Source: Clostridiales bacterium
Lineage (GTDB): Bacteria; Bacillota; Clostridia; Lachnospirales; Lachnospiraceae
Length of the DNA: 64,000 nt
Reading direction: 5' to 3'
Assembly: GCA_020859985.1 (NCBI GenBank)
Contig: JAJBVD010000008.1
Span: forward strand, 25,896-89,895
Under the pieces are notes generated by a model that was not told the DNA's origin, did no database searches, and was given only the letters and a program-made list of their open reading frames with translations. Position 1 is the first letter of the stretch. Every line of letters begins with the position of its first letter. Made by a program: the position numbers and the translations under genes. Positions 45,126 through 54,502 of this stretch are shown one piece after another.

Positions 45126-47378
45126 ATGGAACAGGAAGAATGCATCATCGGGGCCGAATACTCCGAGATCATGCAGAAATCATACATTGATTACGCGATG
45201 AGCGTCATCATATCCCGTGCCCTGCCGGATGTGCGCGATGGTTTAAAGCCGGTGCAGCGGCGGACGCTCTACGATATGTACGAGCTGGGTATCCGCTACG
45301 ATCGGCCGTACCGAAAATGCGCGCGTATTGTCGGCGATACGATGGGTAAATACCATCCGCACGGAGACAGCTCGATCTACGACGCTCTGGTCGTGATGGC
45401 GCAGGACTTTAAAAAAGGGCTGGCGCTGGTGGATGGCCACGGCAACTTCGGCTCAATCGAAGGCGACGGCGCGGCGGCCATGCGTTATACGGAGGCGCGC
45501 CTGCAGAAGATCACGCAGGTCGCGTTTCTGGCGGATCTGGACAAGGACGTAGTGGATTTCGGACCGAACTTCGATGAGACGGAAAAAGAGCCGCAGGTGC
45601 TTCCGGTACGGATTCCGAACCTGCTGGTAAACGGCTCGGACGGCATCGCAGTCGGAATGGTGACGAGCATCCCGACGCACAATCTGGCGGAGGTGATCGA
45701 CGCGGTCAAGGCGCTGATCAAAAATAATAAGCTGACTAATGCTGACCTGATGAAGTACATCAAGGGTCCGGATTTTCCGACCGGCGGTATCGTAGTGAAT
45801 CAGGATGAGCTGCTGCAGATCTACGAGACCGGACAGGGTAAAATCCGTATTCGCGGCCGCGTGGAAGTGGAAAAAGTGAAGGGCGGCAAAGAACGCCTGG
45901 TGATCACGGAGATTCCTTATACGATGATCGGCGCGAACATTGGAAAATTCTTAAATGAGGTTGCCTCTCTGGTTGAAACAAAAAAGACGAACGACATCAT
46001 CGACATTTCCAACCAGTCCTCCAAGGGCGGAATCCGCATCGTGCTGGAGCTGCGGCGCGGTGCGGATGTTGAGAAACTGAAAAACCTGCTTTACAAAAAG
46101 ACGCGCCTTCAGGATACGTTCGGCGTGAATATGCTGGCAGTAGCGGACGGCAGACCGGAGACCCTGAGCCTGCGGAAGATATTGGAATACAACATTGATT
46201 TCCAGTTCGAGCTGACCACCCGTAAATATCAGAACCTGCTCGATAAGGAACAGAAAAAGAGCGAGATTCAGGAGGGACTGATCCGCGCCTGCGACATCAT
46301 CGACCTGATCATCGAGATCCTGCGGGGCAGCCGCAGCCGCGACCAGGTGAAGGACTGTCTGGTAAACGGCGTGACCGAGGGCATCCGTTTCAAGACCGAG
46401 AAATCACGCAAAATGGCGGCGAAGCTGAACTTTACCGAGCCGCAGGCAAACGCGATCCTGGACATGCGCCTGTACAAACTGATCGGTCTTGAACTCGAAG
46501 TGCTGATGGCCGAGCATGAGCAGACCCTGAAAAACATTGCGGAATACAAGGACATCCTGAACAATTATGATTCTATGGCGAAGGTGATCATAAAAGAGCT
46601 GGATTCGCTGAAGAAAGAGTTCGGCCGCCCCAGAAGGACCGCGATCGAGAATGCGGAAGAAATTGTGCTGGAGGAACCGAAGCTTGAGGAACTGCCGGTC
46701 GTCTTTTTGATGGACCGCTTTGGTTATGTCCGCTCGATGGATGAGACCATCTATGAGCGCAACAAGGAGGCAGCCGATGCGGAAAGCAAGTATGTAATCC
46801 ATTGTCTGAATACGGACCGCATCTGTATTTTTACGGACAACGGCAAGGTACATCTGCTGAAAATGCAGAATGTCCCGTTTGGCAAATTCCGCGACAAGGG
46901 CACGCCGGTTGACAACCTGTGCAACTACAACAGCAGCGAGGAAAACTTTATCGGCGTCATGGCGATGAACGATATCAAGGAGACGGTCGTCACGTTTGTA
47001 ACAAGGCAGGCGATGGTCAAGCAGGTAGAAGGAAGCGAATTTGATACCTCCAGAAAGACAGCCGCTGCGACGAAGCTGCAGGACGGCGACGCGGTCATCG
47101 CGGTGCATGCGGCTTCCGAACACGCCAATCTGGTGCTCGCTTCGGATAACGGCTATTTCCTGCGCTTTGCCGTAACTGAGATTCCGCTTAAGAAAAAGAC
47201 AGCAGTCGGCGTACGCGGCATGAAGCTCGCGGACGGAGACACTGTCTCAGAAGTCTACTGGATGGAGAAGAATGGAGCCGCACAGAGTTCCGAGGTGGAA
47301 TATAAAGGACATTCTGTCACCCTGACCCGGCTGCGCGTCGCCTCGAGAGACAGCAAAGGAACTAAAATTCGACTGTGA
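45126..47378 (+). CDS. parC: Topoisomerase IV subunit A (ParC)
   Basis: 750 residues, ATG at 45126 directly after AAGGAGG. Catalytic Tyr at about 121 in AMRYTEARL; the quinolone-determining region reads HPHGDSSIYDALV, with Ser and Asp at the positions where resistance mutations usually fall, so it looks wild type. A coiled-coil tower follows the breakage domain. The C-terminal beta-pinwheel is shorter than in GyrA and no QRRGGKG-like GyrA box is visible, supporting ParC. It ends two bases from the stop of the convergent GGDEF gene with no terminator in between. Confidence 0.92.
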   Translation: MEQEECIIGAEYSEIMQKSYIDYAMSVIISRALPDVRDGLKPVQRRTLYDMYELGIRYDRPYRKCARIVGDTMGKYHPHGDSSIYDALVVMAQDFKKGLALVDGHGNFGSIEGDGAAAMRYTEARLQKITQVAFLADLDKDVVDFGPNFDETEKEPQVLPVRIPNLLVNGSDGIAVGMVTSIPTHNLAEVIDAVKALIKNNKLTNADLMKYIKGPDFPTGGIVVNQDELLQIYETGQGKIRIRGRVEVEKVKGGKERLVITEIPYTMIGANIGKFLNEVASLVETKKTNDIIDISNQSSKGGIRIVLELRRGADVEKLKNLLYKKTRLQDTFGVNMLAVADGRPETLSLRKILEYNIDFQFELTTRKYQNLLDKEQKKSEIQEGLIRACDIIDLIIEILRGSRSRDQVKDCLVNGVTEGIRFKTEKSRKMAAKLNFTEPQANAILDMRLYKLIGLELEVLMAEHEQTLKNIAEYKDILNNYDSMAKVIIKELDSLKKEFGRPRRTAIENAEEIVLEEPKLEELPVVFLMDRFGYVRSMDETIYERNKEAADAESKYVIHCLNTDRICIFTDNGKVHLLKMQNVPFGKFRDKGTPVDNLCNYNSSEENFIGVMAMNDIKETVVTFVTRQAMVKQVEGSEFDTSRKTAAATKLQDGDAVIAVHAASEHANLVLASDNGYFLRFAVTEIPLKKKTAVGVRGMKLADGDTVSEVYWMEKNGAAQSSEVEYKGHSVTLTRLRVASRDSKGTKIRL

Positions 47379-47380
47379 AA

Positions 47381-48478
47381 TCACCTCAGCCTCTTCTTCA
47401 TTGCATACATTTCCCGGTCCGCCCTGCGGATCAGGTCATCCGGACTGATGTCCTTTTCAAATACAGAAAGTCCATAGCTGGCGGCAGCAACCCTGCCGCC
47501 AATGCTTTTGGAATCCAGTATTCTGGAAGAATCCCGGTAAATACGCCTGCACAGAGTAGTTGCTTCCTCCAGCGTAATGCCGTTAAACAGGATACAGAAT
47601 TCATCGCCGCCGTAGCGGAAAATAAGATGCTGGTCGCAGGTGTTGCGCAGCAGATCCGCAAATTTTTTCAGATAGTCGTCTCCTGCTGCATGGCCGAGTG
47701 CGTCATTGACTTCTTTAAAATGATCAATGTCGAGCATTGCGCAGACAAGGCCGATATCGTCTTCGCTAAGATGCTCCAGTACCTCATCCAGCGCGGAGCG
47801 ATTGTAGAGTGCTGTGAGATGATCAAGAATCATGCCCTGCCGGAACTGGACACGTTCGACCTCTTTTTTTACCGCAGCGTGGTTTTTTTCTTGTTCAAAA
47901 TAGATCAGGGTCAGGCAGGAAATATAGAATCCGGCCAGAATTAGCAGCGAGATGGCGAAATTGACGGAATTGTAGCTTTCGTCAAGGACAGCGGATTTGG
48001 CTGAATCCCATTCAATCACAACATCGCCGACGATTCTGGCAATAAACACACAGATGGCGGTCACGCTGGTGAGCACATAGTCTCCATACAGACAGGAAAA
48101 CATCAGCGGAATCGCAAACAAAAAATACAGGGAAGGGAAAATGCTGTGGATTGTAAACAGGACGAAACAGATTCCCACCAGCCCGATTGAGATTACGTAA
48201 GACTGCAGAGTCAGCCGTTTCGGATAAAGCTTTCGAAACAGAAAAATAAGCAGGAGAATGAGCAGATTTAATCCGGTAGGAATCAGCAGGTATCTTAAGA
48301 CATACACGGGTCCTGATGCTTCCATCAGATCCATCCTCTTCAGGATAAAATAGAGAATGACTTCCAGCAAAAAGGAAGCGACGGCAAGCCCCACGCTGAT
48401 GATCGTATGAATCTTAAGCCAGTGGCGGCTCACTTTTTCGTATTCAAATTCAATGGTTCTTATATAAGAATTTACCAT
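47381..48478 (-). CDS. Membrane-bound diguanylate cyclase (GGDEF)
   Basis: 365 residues. About six hydrophobic helices fill the first 200 residues, with no known sensor domain, followed by a short linker helix and a GGDEF domain (about 215-365). The active site is FRYGGDEFCILF, and LDHLTALYNRSAL and MLDIDHFKEVNDALGHAAGDD are also complete, so cyclase activity is expected. The product would be cyclic di-GMP. The RxxD inhibitory site usually five residues before GGDEF is not present, so feedback inhibition may be missing. No EAL or PilZ protein lies nearby. Confidence 0.92.
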   Translation of the reverse strand: MVNSYIRTIEFEYEKVSRHWLKIHTIISVGLAVASFLLEVILYFILKRMDLMEASGPVYVLRYLLIPTGLNLLILLLIFLFRKLYPKRLTLQSYVISIGLVGICFVLFTIHSIFPSLYFLFAIPLMFSCLYGDYVLTSVTAICVFIARIVGDVVIEWDSAKSAVLDESYNSVNFAISLLILAGFYISCLTLIYFEQEKNHAAVKKEVERVQFRQGMILDHLTALYNRSALDEVLEHLSEDDIGLVCAMLDIDHFKEVNDALGHAAGDDYLKKFADLLRNTCDQHLIFRYGGDEFCILFNGITLEEATTLCRRIYRDSSRILDSKSIGGRVAAASYGLSVFEKDISPDDLIRRADREMYAMKKRLR

Positions 48479-48520
48479 AATCTATGTGGCTCCATCTGAT
48501 ATCGTAATAATATGGTAACA

Positions 48521-48555
48521 GTTCAGAACAGAACAGACGGCCTGCTGTTCTGAAC
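48521..48555. repeat. Perfect 11-base inverted repeat GTTCAGAACAG/CTGTTCTGAAC
   Basis: Arms at 48521-48531 and 48545-48555, with 13 bases between. It sits just upstream of the GGDEF gene start and has the TTCAGAACAG string also present next to the repeat at 53138. Likely related to the dispersed GTAACTGT family. Confidence 0.6.
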
Positions 48556-48709
48556 AGATGTTAAAAGTCTACCATGTTTTAAAGCTGATTACAAGATAAA
48601 AAAATGTTGTGGAATAGCCGGAAAGGTGCTAGAATGTGACAGGTGTGCAAAGCACACAACACGGCGCGCAGGGGGAGCGGCGTGAACGGAATGGATATGA
48701 ACATTTACC

Positions 48710-48736
48710 GTAACTGTGAAGCTACTGAACAGTTAC
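48710..48736 (-). repeat. Dispersed palindromic repeat, copy B (reverse orientation)
   Basis: GTAACTGT-N11-ACAGTTAC. Read on the minus strand its interior is TCAGTAGCTTC offset by the arm, one base from the family consensus. It lies 32 bases before the chosen start of the hydratase. Confidence 0.7.
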
Positions 48737-48768
48737 CACTTACCGAAAAAGGGGAAAGGCGGAAAATT

Positions 48769-51222
48769 ATGGTTCAATTATTCGAGAACGGTGCATGGCT
48801 GGTCCACGGCACAGAGATTATCCCTGAGGAAGAAAAAGCGAAGCTGCCCTCTGTCTGTGGGAGAGAAGCGGACAAAGAGGAAGACCGCAAGGGTACGATT
48901 GCGTATTCGATTCTGAAAGCGCACAACACATCAGACGACATGTCGAATCTGAAGATTCGTTTCGATGCGATGACTTCGCACGATATCACATTTGTCAGCA
49001 TTATTCAGACCGCAAAAGCATCGGGTATGGAGCGTTTCCCGATTCCGTATGTTCTGACCAACTGCCACAATTCCCTGTGTGCGGTCGGAGGTACGATCAA
49101 TGAGGATGATCATGTATTCGGTTTGTCCGCGGCAAAAAAATACGGCGGCATCTATGTACCGCCTCATCTTGCAGTGATTCATCAGTATATGCGGGAGACC
49201 ATGGCTGGCTGCGGCAAGATGATCTTAGGCTCCGATTCACATACGCGCTACGGCGCGCTTGGTACGATGGCAGTCGGCGAAGGCGGCGGTGAGTTGGTAA
49301 AACAGCTGCTTCGTGATACTTACGACGTAGCGTATCCGGGTGTGATTGCGATTTATCTGGACGGGAAGCCGAATCCGGGAGTCGGCCCGCAGGATATTGC
49401 ACTGGCAATCATCGGGGCAGTATTTAAGAACGGATATGTTAAAAATAAAGTGATGGAATTTGTAGGGCCGGGCGTTTCCTCTATGACGACGGATTACCGC
49501 AACGGCGTCGATGTCATGACGACTGAGACGACTTGTCTTTCCTCAATCTGGAGGACAGATGAGGATACAAAAGAATATCTGACAGAGCATGGACGCGGGG
49601 AAGATTATCGCGAACTGAATCCGGCGGACATTGCTTACTATGACGGATTGGTCTATGTTGATCTTTCTACAGTGAAGCCGATGATTGCGCTTCCGTTCCA
49701 TCCGAGCAATACGTATGAGATTGATGAGTTGCTCACCGCTCCGGGAGACATCCTGCGTGAGGTAGAACGCAATGCGGCGGCGCTCACGGAAAATACTACG
49801 GTAGATTTCCATCTGACGGATAAGGTAGTGGATGGAAAGCTTCACGTGCAGCAGGCAATCATCGCTGGCTGCGCGGGAGGTACCTACACGAACCTGATGG
49901 AGGCAGCAGATATTCTGAATGGCAGGAGCATCGGCAGCGGTGAGTTTACATTGGCTGTTTATCCGTCCTCTCAGCCGGTATTTATGGATCTGGTGAAAAA
50001 GGGCGCAATTTCTACGCTGATGGCGGCCGGTTCTACAGTCAAAACTGCGTTTTGCGGACCGTGCTTTGGCGCAGGAGACACACCGGCGAATAACGCATTC
50101 AGTATCCGTCATACGACGCGGAATTTCCCGAACCGCGAAGGCTCTAAGCCGGGCGCGGGACAGCTTTCAGCGGTGGCATTGATGGATGCGCGTTCTATCG
50201 CGGCAACCGCGGCCAATGGCGGCGTGCTGACCTCGGCGGAGACATTTCTGGAGGAGCGGTCACGGGGCATCATGGCACCGGGTGCAGATTTTAACACAGA
50301 GAATAAGTCTGCTGCCAATGGCGCAGATAAATATCATTATGATGACAGCGCATACCGCGTACGCGTATACCAGGGCTTTGAAAAAGCAGATGCAGACTCT
50401 GCGCTTGTATATGGTCCGAACATCAAGGACTGGCCTGAAATGGAGCCGCTTGCCGACAATATTCTGCTGCGCATATGTTCGAAGATTATGGATAAGGTCA
50501 CGACTACGGATGAGTTGATTCCGTCCGGCGAGACATCCTCTTACCGTTCCAACCCGCTTGGTCTGGCGGAATTCACACTTTCCAGACGTGATCCGGGATA
50601 TGTGGGAAGAGCGAAGGCAGTGGATCGTTTGGAGCGGGCGCGCCTTACGGCAGCTGCAGGGACTGCTGCGGATGGAAAAGCAACGGAGGATGTACCGGCA
50701 GCGTCTGCACCGGCAGGCGGTATGGCAGCGGCCACGGCGCTTGAGCCGACGCTCCAGACGGCGCTTGACCAGATTAAAAAGCTGAATCCGGATGCTGACC
50801 TTGAGGAGATTGAGATCGGCAGTATGATTTACTGCGTAAAGCCAGGGGACGGTTCCGCACGCGAGCAGGCGGCGAGCTGTCAGAGAGTGCTCGGTGGTCT
50901 TGCCAACATTTGTAAAGAATACGCGACGAAACGGTATCGCTCCAATGTCATGAACTGGGGCATGCTTCCTTTCCAGATGAAAGAAGAAGCTGTGCCTTTT
51001 GAGGTCGGCGATTATATTTATGTGCCGAATGTGAAAGCGGCTCTGGATGGCGATATGAAGGATATTAAAGCGTATGTAATTAAGTCAGATGCAGCGGCTT
51101 CTGCGCCGGTACAGGAGATATCGCTTTACATTGCTGACATGACAGAGACGGAGAAAGAGATTGTACGGGCGGGCTGCCTGATTAATTTTAACCGCAACCG
51201 CATGAAAGCACAGGAAGCATGA
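48769..51222 (+). CDS. Aconitase-family hydratase
   Basis: 817 residues. The ATG at 48769 is chosen: GGGGAAAGG precedes it and [17 protein letters not shown] fits the family start; an open frame from 48643 would run through the palindromic repeat. Cysteines at about 368 ([11 protein letters not shown]), 429 and 432 ([10 protein letters not shown]) match the three ligands of the aconitase 4Fe-4S cluster, and [20 protein letters not shown] is the superfamily substrate loop. The C-terminal swivel domain includes an Ala-rich linker (about 640-670). The exact reaction is unknown; the group is usually annotated simply as hydratase, related to YbhJ. Not in an operon with TCA genes. Confidence 0.9.
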   Translation: MVQLFENGAWLVHGTEIIPEEEKAKLPSVCGREADKEEDRKGTIAYSILKAHNTSDDMSNLKIRFDAMTSHDITFVSIIQTAKASGMERFPIPYVLTNCHNSLCAVGGTINEDDHVFGLSAAKKYGGIYVPPHLAVIHQYMRETMAGCGKMILGSDSHTRYGALGTMAVGEGGGELVKQLLRDTYDVAYPGVIAIYLDGKPNPGVGPQDIALAIIGAVFKNGYVKNKVMEFVGPGVSSMTTDYRNGVDVMTTETTCLSSIWRTDEDTKEYLTEHGRGEDYRELNPADIAYYDGLVYVDLSTVKPMIALPFHPSNTYEIDELLTAPGDILREVERNAAALTENTTVDFHLTDKVVDGKLHVQQAIIAGCAGGTYTNLMEAADILNGRSIGSGEFTLAVYPSSQPVFMDLVKKGAISTLMAAGSTVKTAFCGPCFGAGDTPANNAFSIRHTTRNFPNREGSKPGAGQLSAVALMDARSIAATAANGGVLTSAETFLEERSRGIMAPGADFNTENKSAANGADKYHYDDSAYRVRVYQGFEKADADSALVYGPNIKDWPEMEPLADNILLRICSKIMDKVTTTDELIPSGETSSYRSNPLGLAEFTLSRRDPGYVGRAKAVDRLERARLTAAAGTAADGKATEDVPAASAPAGGMAAATALEPTLQTALDQIKKLNPDADLEEIEIGSMIYCVKPGDGSAREQAASCQRVLGGLANICKEYATKRYRSNVMNWGMLPFQMKEEAVPFEVGDYIYVPNVKAALDGDMKDIKAYVIKSDAAASAPVQEISLYIADMTETEKEIVRAGCLINFNRNRMKAQEA

Positions 51223-51237
51223 ACTGGTAAAATCGAG

Positions 51238-51318
51238 TAGGAGGCAGCTTGACGGCTCCTATTCGTCTGCGCGGGGTGCGGACAGCACAGCTGCCATATT
51301 CCTTACGCACCCCTGCGC
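51238..51318 (+). promoter_or_regulatory. Two hairpins between the hydratase and aspS
   Basis: TAGGAG/CTCCTA at 51238-51261 and GGGGTGCG (51273-51280) / CGCACCCC (51306-51313). Neither has a T-run. A T-box antiterminator motif was looked for and not found. Confidence 0.45.
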
Positions 51319-51352
51319 ATATAAAATAGATCAACAGGAGTGAAAAACAAAC

Positions 51353-53128
51353 ATGCAGGGAAGAACACACAACTGCGGGGAATTGAGACTCAGCGATGTC
51401 GGCACAAAGGTGAAGCTGGTCGGCTGGTTTGAGAATCTCCGCAAGGTAAGCAAAAATCTGGGGTTTCTGATTCTCAGGGATTTCTATGGGACGACGCAGA
51501 TCGTCGCAGAGACCGAGGAGATTATGGAGCAGTTATCCGGTCTGAACTATGAGTCGACCATTTCGGTGGAAGGCGTGGTACGTGAGCGGAGCAGCAAGAA
51601 TGAGAAGCTTCCGACCGGTGAGATCGAGGTGGTGCCGGAGAAGATTGAACTCCTCGGCAGATGCCAGTACAATGAGCTGCCGTTCCAGATCAACCATTCC
51701 AAGGAGGCGGATGAGAATCTCCGCCTGAAATACCGTTATCTGGATCTGCGCAATCCGGCGGTAAAGGATAAAATTGTCTTGAGAAGTAAGATTGTGGCGG
51801 ATCTGCGCGCGAGCATGATTGCGCATGATTTCATGGAAATCACGACGCCGATCCTGACCTGCTCGTCCCCGGAAGGCGCGAGAGATTATCTGGTTCCGTC
51901 CAGAAATCATCCGGGCAAGTTTTATGCGCTTCCGCAGGCGCCGCAGCAGTTCAAACAGCTGCTGATGGCATCCGGATTTGACCGCTATTTCCAGATCGCT
52001 CCGTGCTTCCGCGATGAGGATGCGCGCGCAGATCGTTCTCCGGGCGAGTTTTATCAGCTTGACATGGAGATGGCGTTTGCGGATCAGGAGGATGTGTTTG
52101 CGGTTCTTGAGGATGTACTTCCGCCTGTCTTTTCGAAATACGGCATTTATAAAAAGGCGTCCCGGCCGCCGTTTGCGCGGATCGCGTATCTGGACGCGAT
52201 GGAAAAATACGGCACAGACAAGCCGGATCTGCGGATTCATCTGGAAGTACAGGATGCGACCGCTGTGCTTTGTGACTGCGGCTTCGGCCCGTTTGAAGGA
52301 CAGACCGTAAAAGCTGTTGTGGCTTCTGCCTTTACGGGCACGAGAAAGGTGATCGACAAGCTGTGCGCAGACGCGGAGACGCAGAGCGGACAGAAGGCAT
52401 TTTGGTTCCGTCTGGACGAGCAGGGGGAGGTCGTTGGCGGCATCTCCAAATTTGTGAAAGAGAGAAAGGATGCGGTTGTCGAAGCGCTGGGACTAAAGCC
52501 GGGTGACTTTGTAGCGCTTTGCGCGGGCAGCCTGAAAGCTGCACAGAAGGGCGCGGGTGTGCTGCTGAAGATGATCGGTACCCGTTTCGACGGCTATATG
52601 GATAAAGAAAGCTATGAATTCTGCTGGATCGTCGATTTCCCGATGTATGAGATCGGCGAGGAGTCAGGTGAACTTGAGTTCTGCCACAACCCGTTCTCCA
52701 TGCCGCAGGGCGGTCTGGCAGCGCTTGAGGAGGCTTCAAAGAGTCAGGAGAAAGCCCTGGAGATTCTCGCTTACCAGTACGACCTGGTATGCAACGGCGT
52801 GGAGCTTTCTTCCGGTGCGGTCCGGAACCATGACCCTGAGATCATGGTCAAAGCGTTCAACATTGTTGGACTTGGTGAGGAAGATGTAAAAGCAAAGTTC
52901 CCGGCCATGTACAACGCATTCTGCTATGGAGCGCCGCCTCACGCGGGCATTGCTCCGGGCGTTGACCGCATGGTGATGCTGATTGCGGGAGAGGAGAGCA
53001 TCCGCGAGATTATTCCATTCCCGATGAATAAGAACGCGCAGGATGTGATGATGGGCGCACCGGCGGAGGTTGAGGAGAAACAGCTCCGTGACGTCCACAT
53101 TCAGATTGTAAAAGAAGAGAAGAAGTAA
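51353..53128 (+). CDS. aspS: Aspartyl-tRNA synthetase
   Basis: 591 residues, ATG at 51353 with AGGAG about 12 bases upstream. N-terminal OB-fold anticodon domain (about 1-105, with LVGWFENLRKV and FLILRDFYGTTQIV), class II motif 2 FRDEDARADRSPGEFYQLD, a bacterial GAD insertion (about 280-420) and motif 3 GAPPHAGIAPGVDRMVM. It charges tRNA-Asp. Full-length bacterial type. hisS, often adjacent in Clostridia, is not in view. Followed by a bidirectional terminator shared with the leftward OmpA-like gene. Confidence 0.96.
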   Translation: MQGRTHNCGELRLSDVGTKVKLVGWFENLRKVSKNLGFLILRDFYGTTQIVAETEEIMEQLSGLNYESTISVEGVVRERSSKNEKLPTGEIEVVPEKIELLGRCQYNELPFQINHSKEADENLRLKYRYLDLRNPAVKDKIVLRSKIVADLRASMIAHDFMEITTPILTCSSPEGARDYLVPSRNHPGKFYALPQAPQQFKQLLMASGFDRYFQIAPCFRDEDARADRSPGEFYQLDMEMAFADQEDVFAVLEDVLPPVFSKYGIYKKASRPPFARIAYLDAMEKYGTDKPDLRIHLEVQDATAVLCDCGFGPFEGQTVKAVVASAFTGTRKVIDKLCADAETQSGQKAFWFRLDEQGEVVGGISKFVKERKDAVVEALGLKPGDFVALCAGSLKAAQKGAGVLLKMIGTRFDGYMDKESYEFCWIVDFPMYEIGEESGELEFCHNPFSMPQGGLAALEEASKSQEKALEILAYQYDLVCNGVELSSGAVRNHDPEIMVKAFNIVGLGEEDVKAKFPAMYNAFCYGAPPHAGIAPGVDRMVMLIAGEESIREIIPFPMNKNAQDVMMGAPAEVEEKQLRDVHIQIVKEEKK

Positions 53129-53137
53129 TTATTCAGA

Positions 53138-53161
53138 ACAGTTACGAAAAAAATTGGTAAC
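53138..53161 (+). repeat. Inverted GTTAC/GTAAC repeat after aspS
   Basis: ACAGTTAC (53138-53145), 11 bases, GTAAC (53157-53161). The arms are in the outward order compared with the GTAACTGT-N11-ACAGTTAC family, yet the 11-base spacing is the same, and TTCAGA precedes it. Possibly the junction of two decayed copies. Confidence 0.5.
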
Positions 53162-53204
53162 AGCAAATATGAAATAAGAAAGTATAAATATATATACAAA
53201 AATA

Positions 53205-53253
53205 CGCCGGATACTTTGAAGTGTAAAATGTATCCGGCGCATTTATTATTTTT
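53205..53253. terminator. Bidirectional terminator between aspS and the OmpA-like gene
   Basis: CGCCGGATAC (53205-53214) and GTATCCGGCG (53230-53239) are perfect arms with AT-rich tails on both sides (TTTATTATTTTT on plus, TATTTTTG on minus). Confidence 0.8.
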
Positions 53254-53272
53254 CGAAAAACTTAGATTATTT

Positions 53273-53299
53273 GTAACTGCTCAGTACCTTCACTGTTAC
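53273..53299 (+). repeat. Dispersed palindromic repeat, copy C
   Basis: GTAACTGC-TCAGTACCTTC-ACTGTTAC, two bases from the family consensus, placed directly after the stop of the leftward OmpA-like gene. Confidence 0.7.
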
Positions 53300-53301
53300 G
53301 A

Positions 53302-54498
53302 TTATTCTGTTACTATGATGGCTTCCTCTGTTGTGTCAGACTCTGCCGTGTCCGCTGCATTCTCAGTATCTGTGGTTCCGTTTTCATTTTCTGCCGTGCT
53401 TGCCACATTCTCTGTATCTTCTGTATCTGCCGCAGCTGCTGTATTTTCAGCTTCCGCATTTTCCGCAGTTTCCGTGTTTTCTGTTGCTTCGGTCTCCGCA
53501 GCAGCATCATCCAGAATTTCCCTAAGCTCATTGATCATATCCTCGTCTTTCAGACTGAACTTAATCTCGACGCGCCTGGAAGCGTCCGCGTCAATGGTGC
53601 CATCCTCCGCATAGACCGGATCGGCCCAGGAATGTCCATTGACAGACAGCTTTTCTTCCAAAAGCTCGAGCTCGGAGGAGGAGATAGTTCCAAGATCAAG
53701 CAGATAAGAGGCGACGGCGAAAGCTCTTGACTGGGAGAGCTGGAGATTTGAAAAATAAGTGCCGGACGTATCAGTATAGCCATCGATGCGGATCTCTGCG
53801 AGATAATCAAAATATTCGTCGGAGAGGAGTACCGAACAATAGACCGGCAGAATCTGACCGAGCAGCGTCTGGCCTTCTTCGGTCAGAGAATATTCGTTGA
53901 AGCCAAAGAGCACGCTGGAATCCAGAAGGATGGAACCGTCGGTCTCATCCAGCGTTACTGCCAGATTCTGCGCTTCGAATTCCTGTTTCAGATCTGCAAT
54001 CAGATCCGCTTTTACACCGATGATCTGCTCAATTTTCTGCTGTTGCTCCTCCAGTGTAGCCTGCTGGGAAGCGACCAGTGCGGCCTGCTCATCCAGCGCG
54101 GCCTGCTGGGAAGCGACTAATGCTTCCTGATCGGCAAGCTCGGATTCCTGTTGGGCAAGCAGTGCACTCTGTGCGTCCAGACTTTCCTGCTGGGAGGCCA
54201 CCAGTGCGCTCTGCTCATCAAGATCTGACTGCTGTGCAGCCAGAAGCGCGGCCTGCTCGTCCAGCTCGGACTCCTGCTCGTTCAACAGAGCCTGCTGTTC
54301 ATCCAGCTGCGATTGCATCAGGCTTGTGGTCTGCTGGTGTGCGGATTCTTCCTCCAGACGTTCCTGATAATTTTTTTGTGCCTGCATGAAAGAGATACAC
54401 ATGACAAGTACAAAAAGCAACAGAAGACCGGCCATCATATCGGAATAAGACCGCCAGACATTGTGTCCTTTATATGTTTTCTTTCGTTTTGTCCGCAT
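53302..54498 (-). CDS. OmpA/MotB-like peptidoglycan-binding stator protein (ZorB-like) with long coiled coil
   Basis: 398 residues from ATG at 54498; the longer frame overlaps the upstream gene. Order: basic N-terminus, conserved Asp20 at the start of the only membrane helix (SYSDMMAGLLLLFVLV, 18-38) as in MotB/ZorB plugs, a coiled coil at about 42-160 built from seven or so 14-residue units (LDEQAALVASQQ type), an OmpA C-terminal domain (186-322) with IDGYTDTSGTYFSN and LSQSRAFAVASYLL, and an acidic Thr/Glu/Ala-rich tail (330-398). It should bind the cell wall and, with the MotA/ExbB-like partner four bases upstream, form an ion-driven complex. Zorya effector genes are not adjacent. Confidence 0.88.
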   Translation of the reverse strand: MRTKRKKTYKGHNVWRSYSDMMAGLLLLFVLVMCISFMQAQKNYQERLEEESAHQQTTSLMQSQLDEQQALLNEQESELDEQAALLAAQQSDLDEQSALVASQQESLDAQSALLAQQESELADQEALVASQQAALDEQAALVASQQATLEEQQQKIEQIIGVKADLIADLKQEFEAQNLAVTLDETDGSILLDSSVLFGFNEYSLTEEGQTLLGQILPVYCSVLLSDEYFDYLAEIRIDGYTDTSGTYFSNLQLSQSRAFAVASYLLDLGTISSSELELLEEKLSVNGHSWADPVYAEDGTIDADASRRVEIKFSLKDEDMINELREILDDAAAETEATENTETAENAEAENTAAAADTEDTENVASTAENENGTTDTENAADTAESDTTEEAIIVTE

Positions 54499-54502
54499 AG
54501 CC

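Noticed and set aside
43160..47123. Long minus-strand open frames across the topoisomerase genes (and similar ones over queH, argH, asd, aspS)
   Set aside because: They lie fully inside strongly conserved plus-strand genes, lack ribosome sites and have no recognisable domains; they are codon-bias shadows.
51223..51352. T-box leader before aspS
   Set aside because: The conserved AGGGTGGNACCGCG-type antiterminator motif is absent and the hairpins have no T-run.
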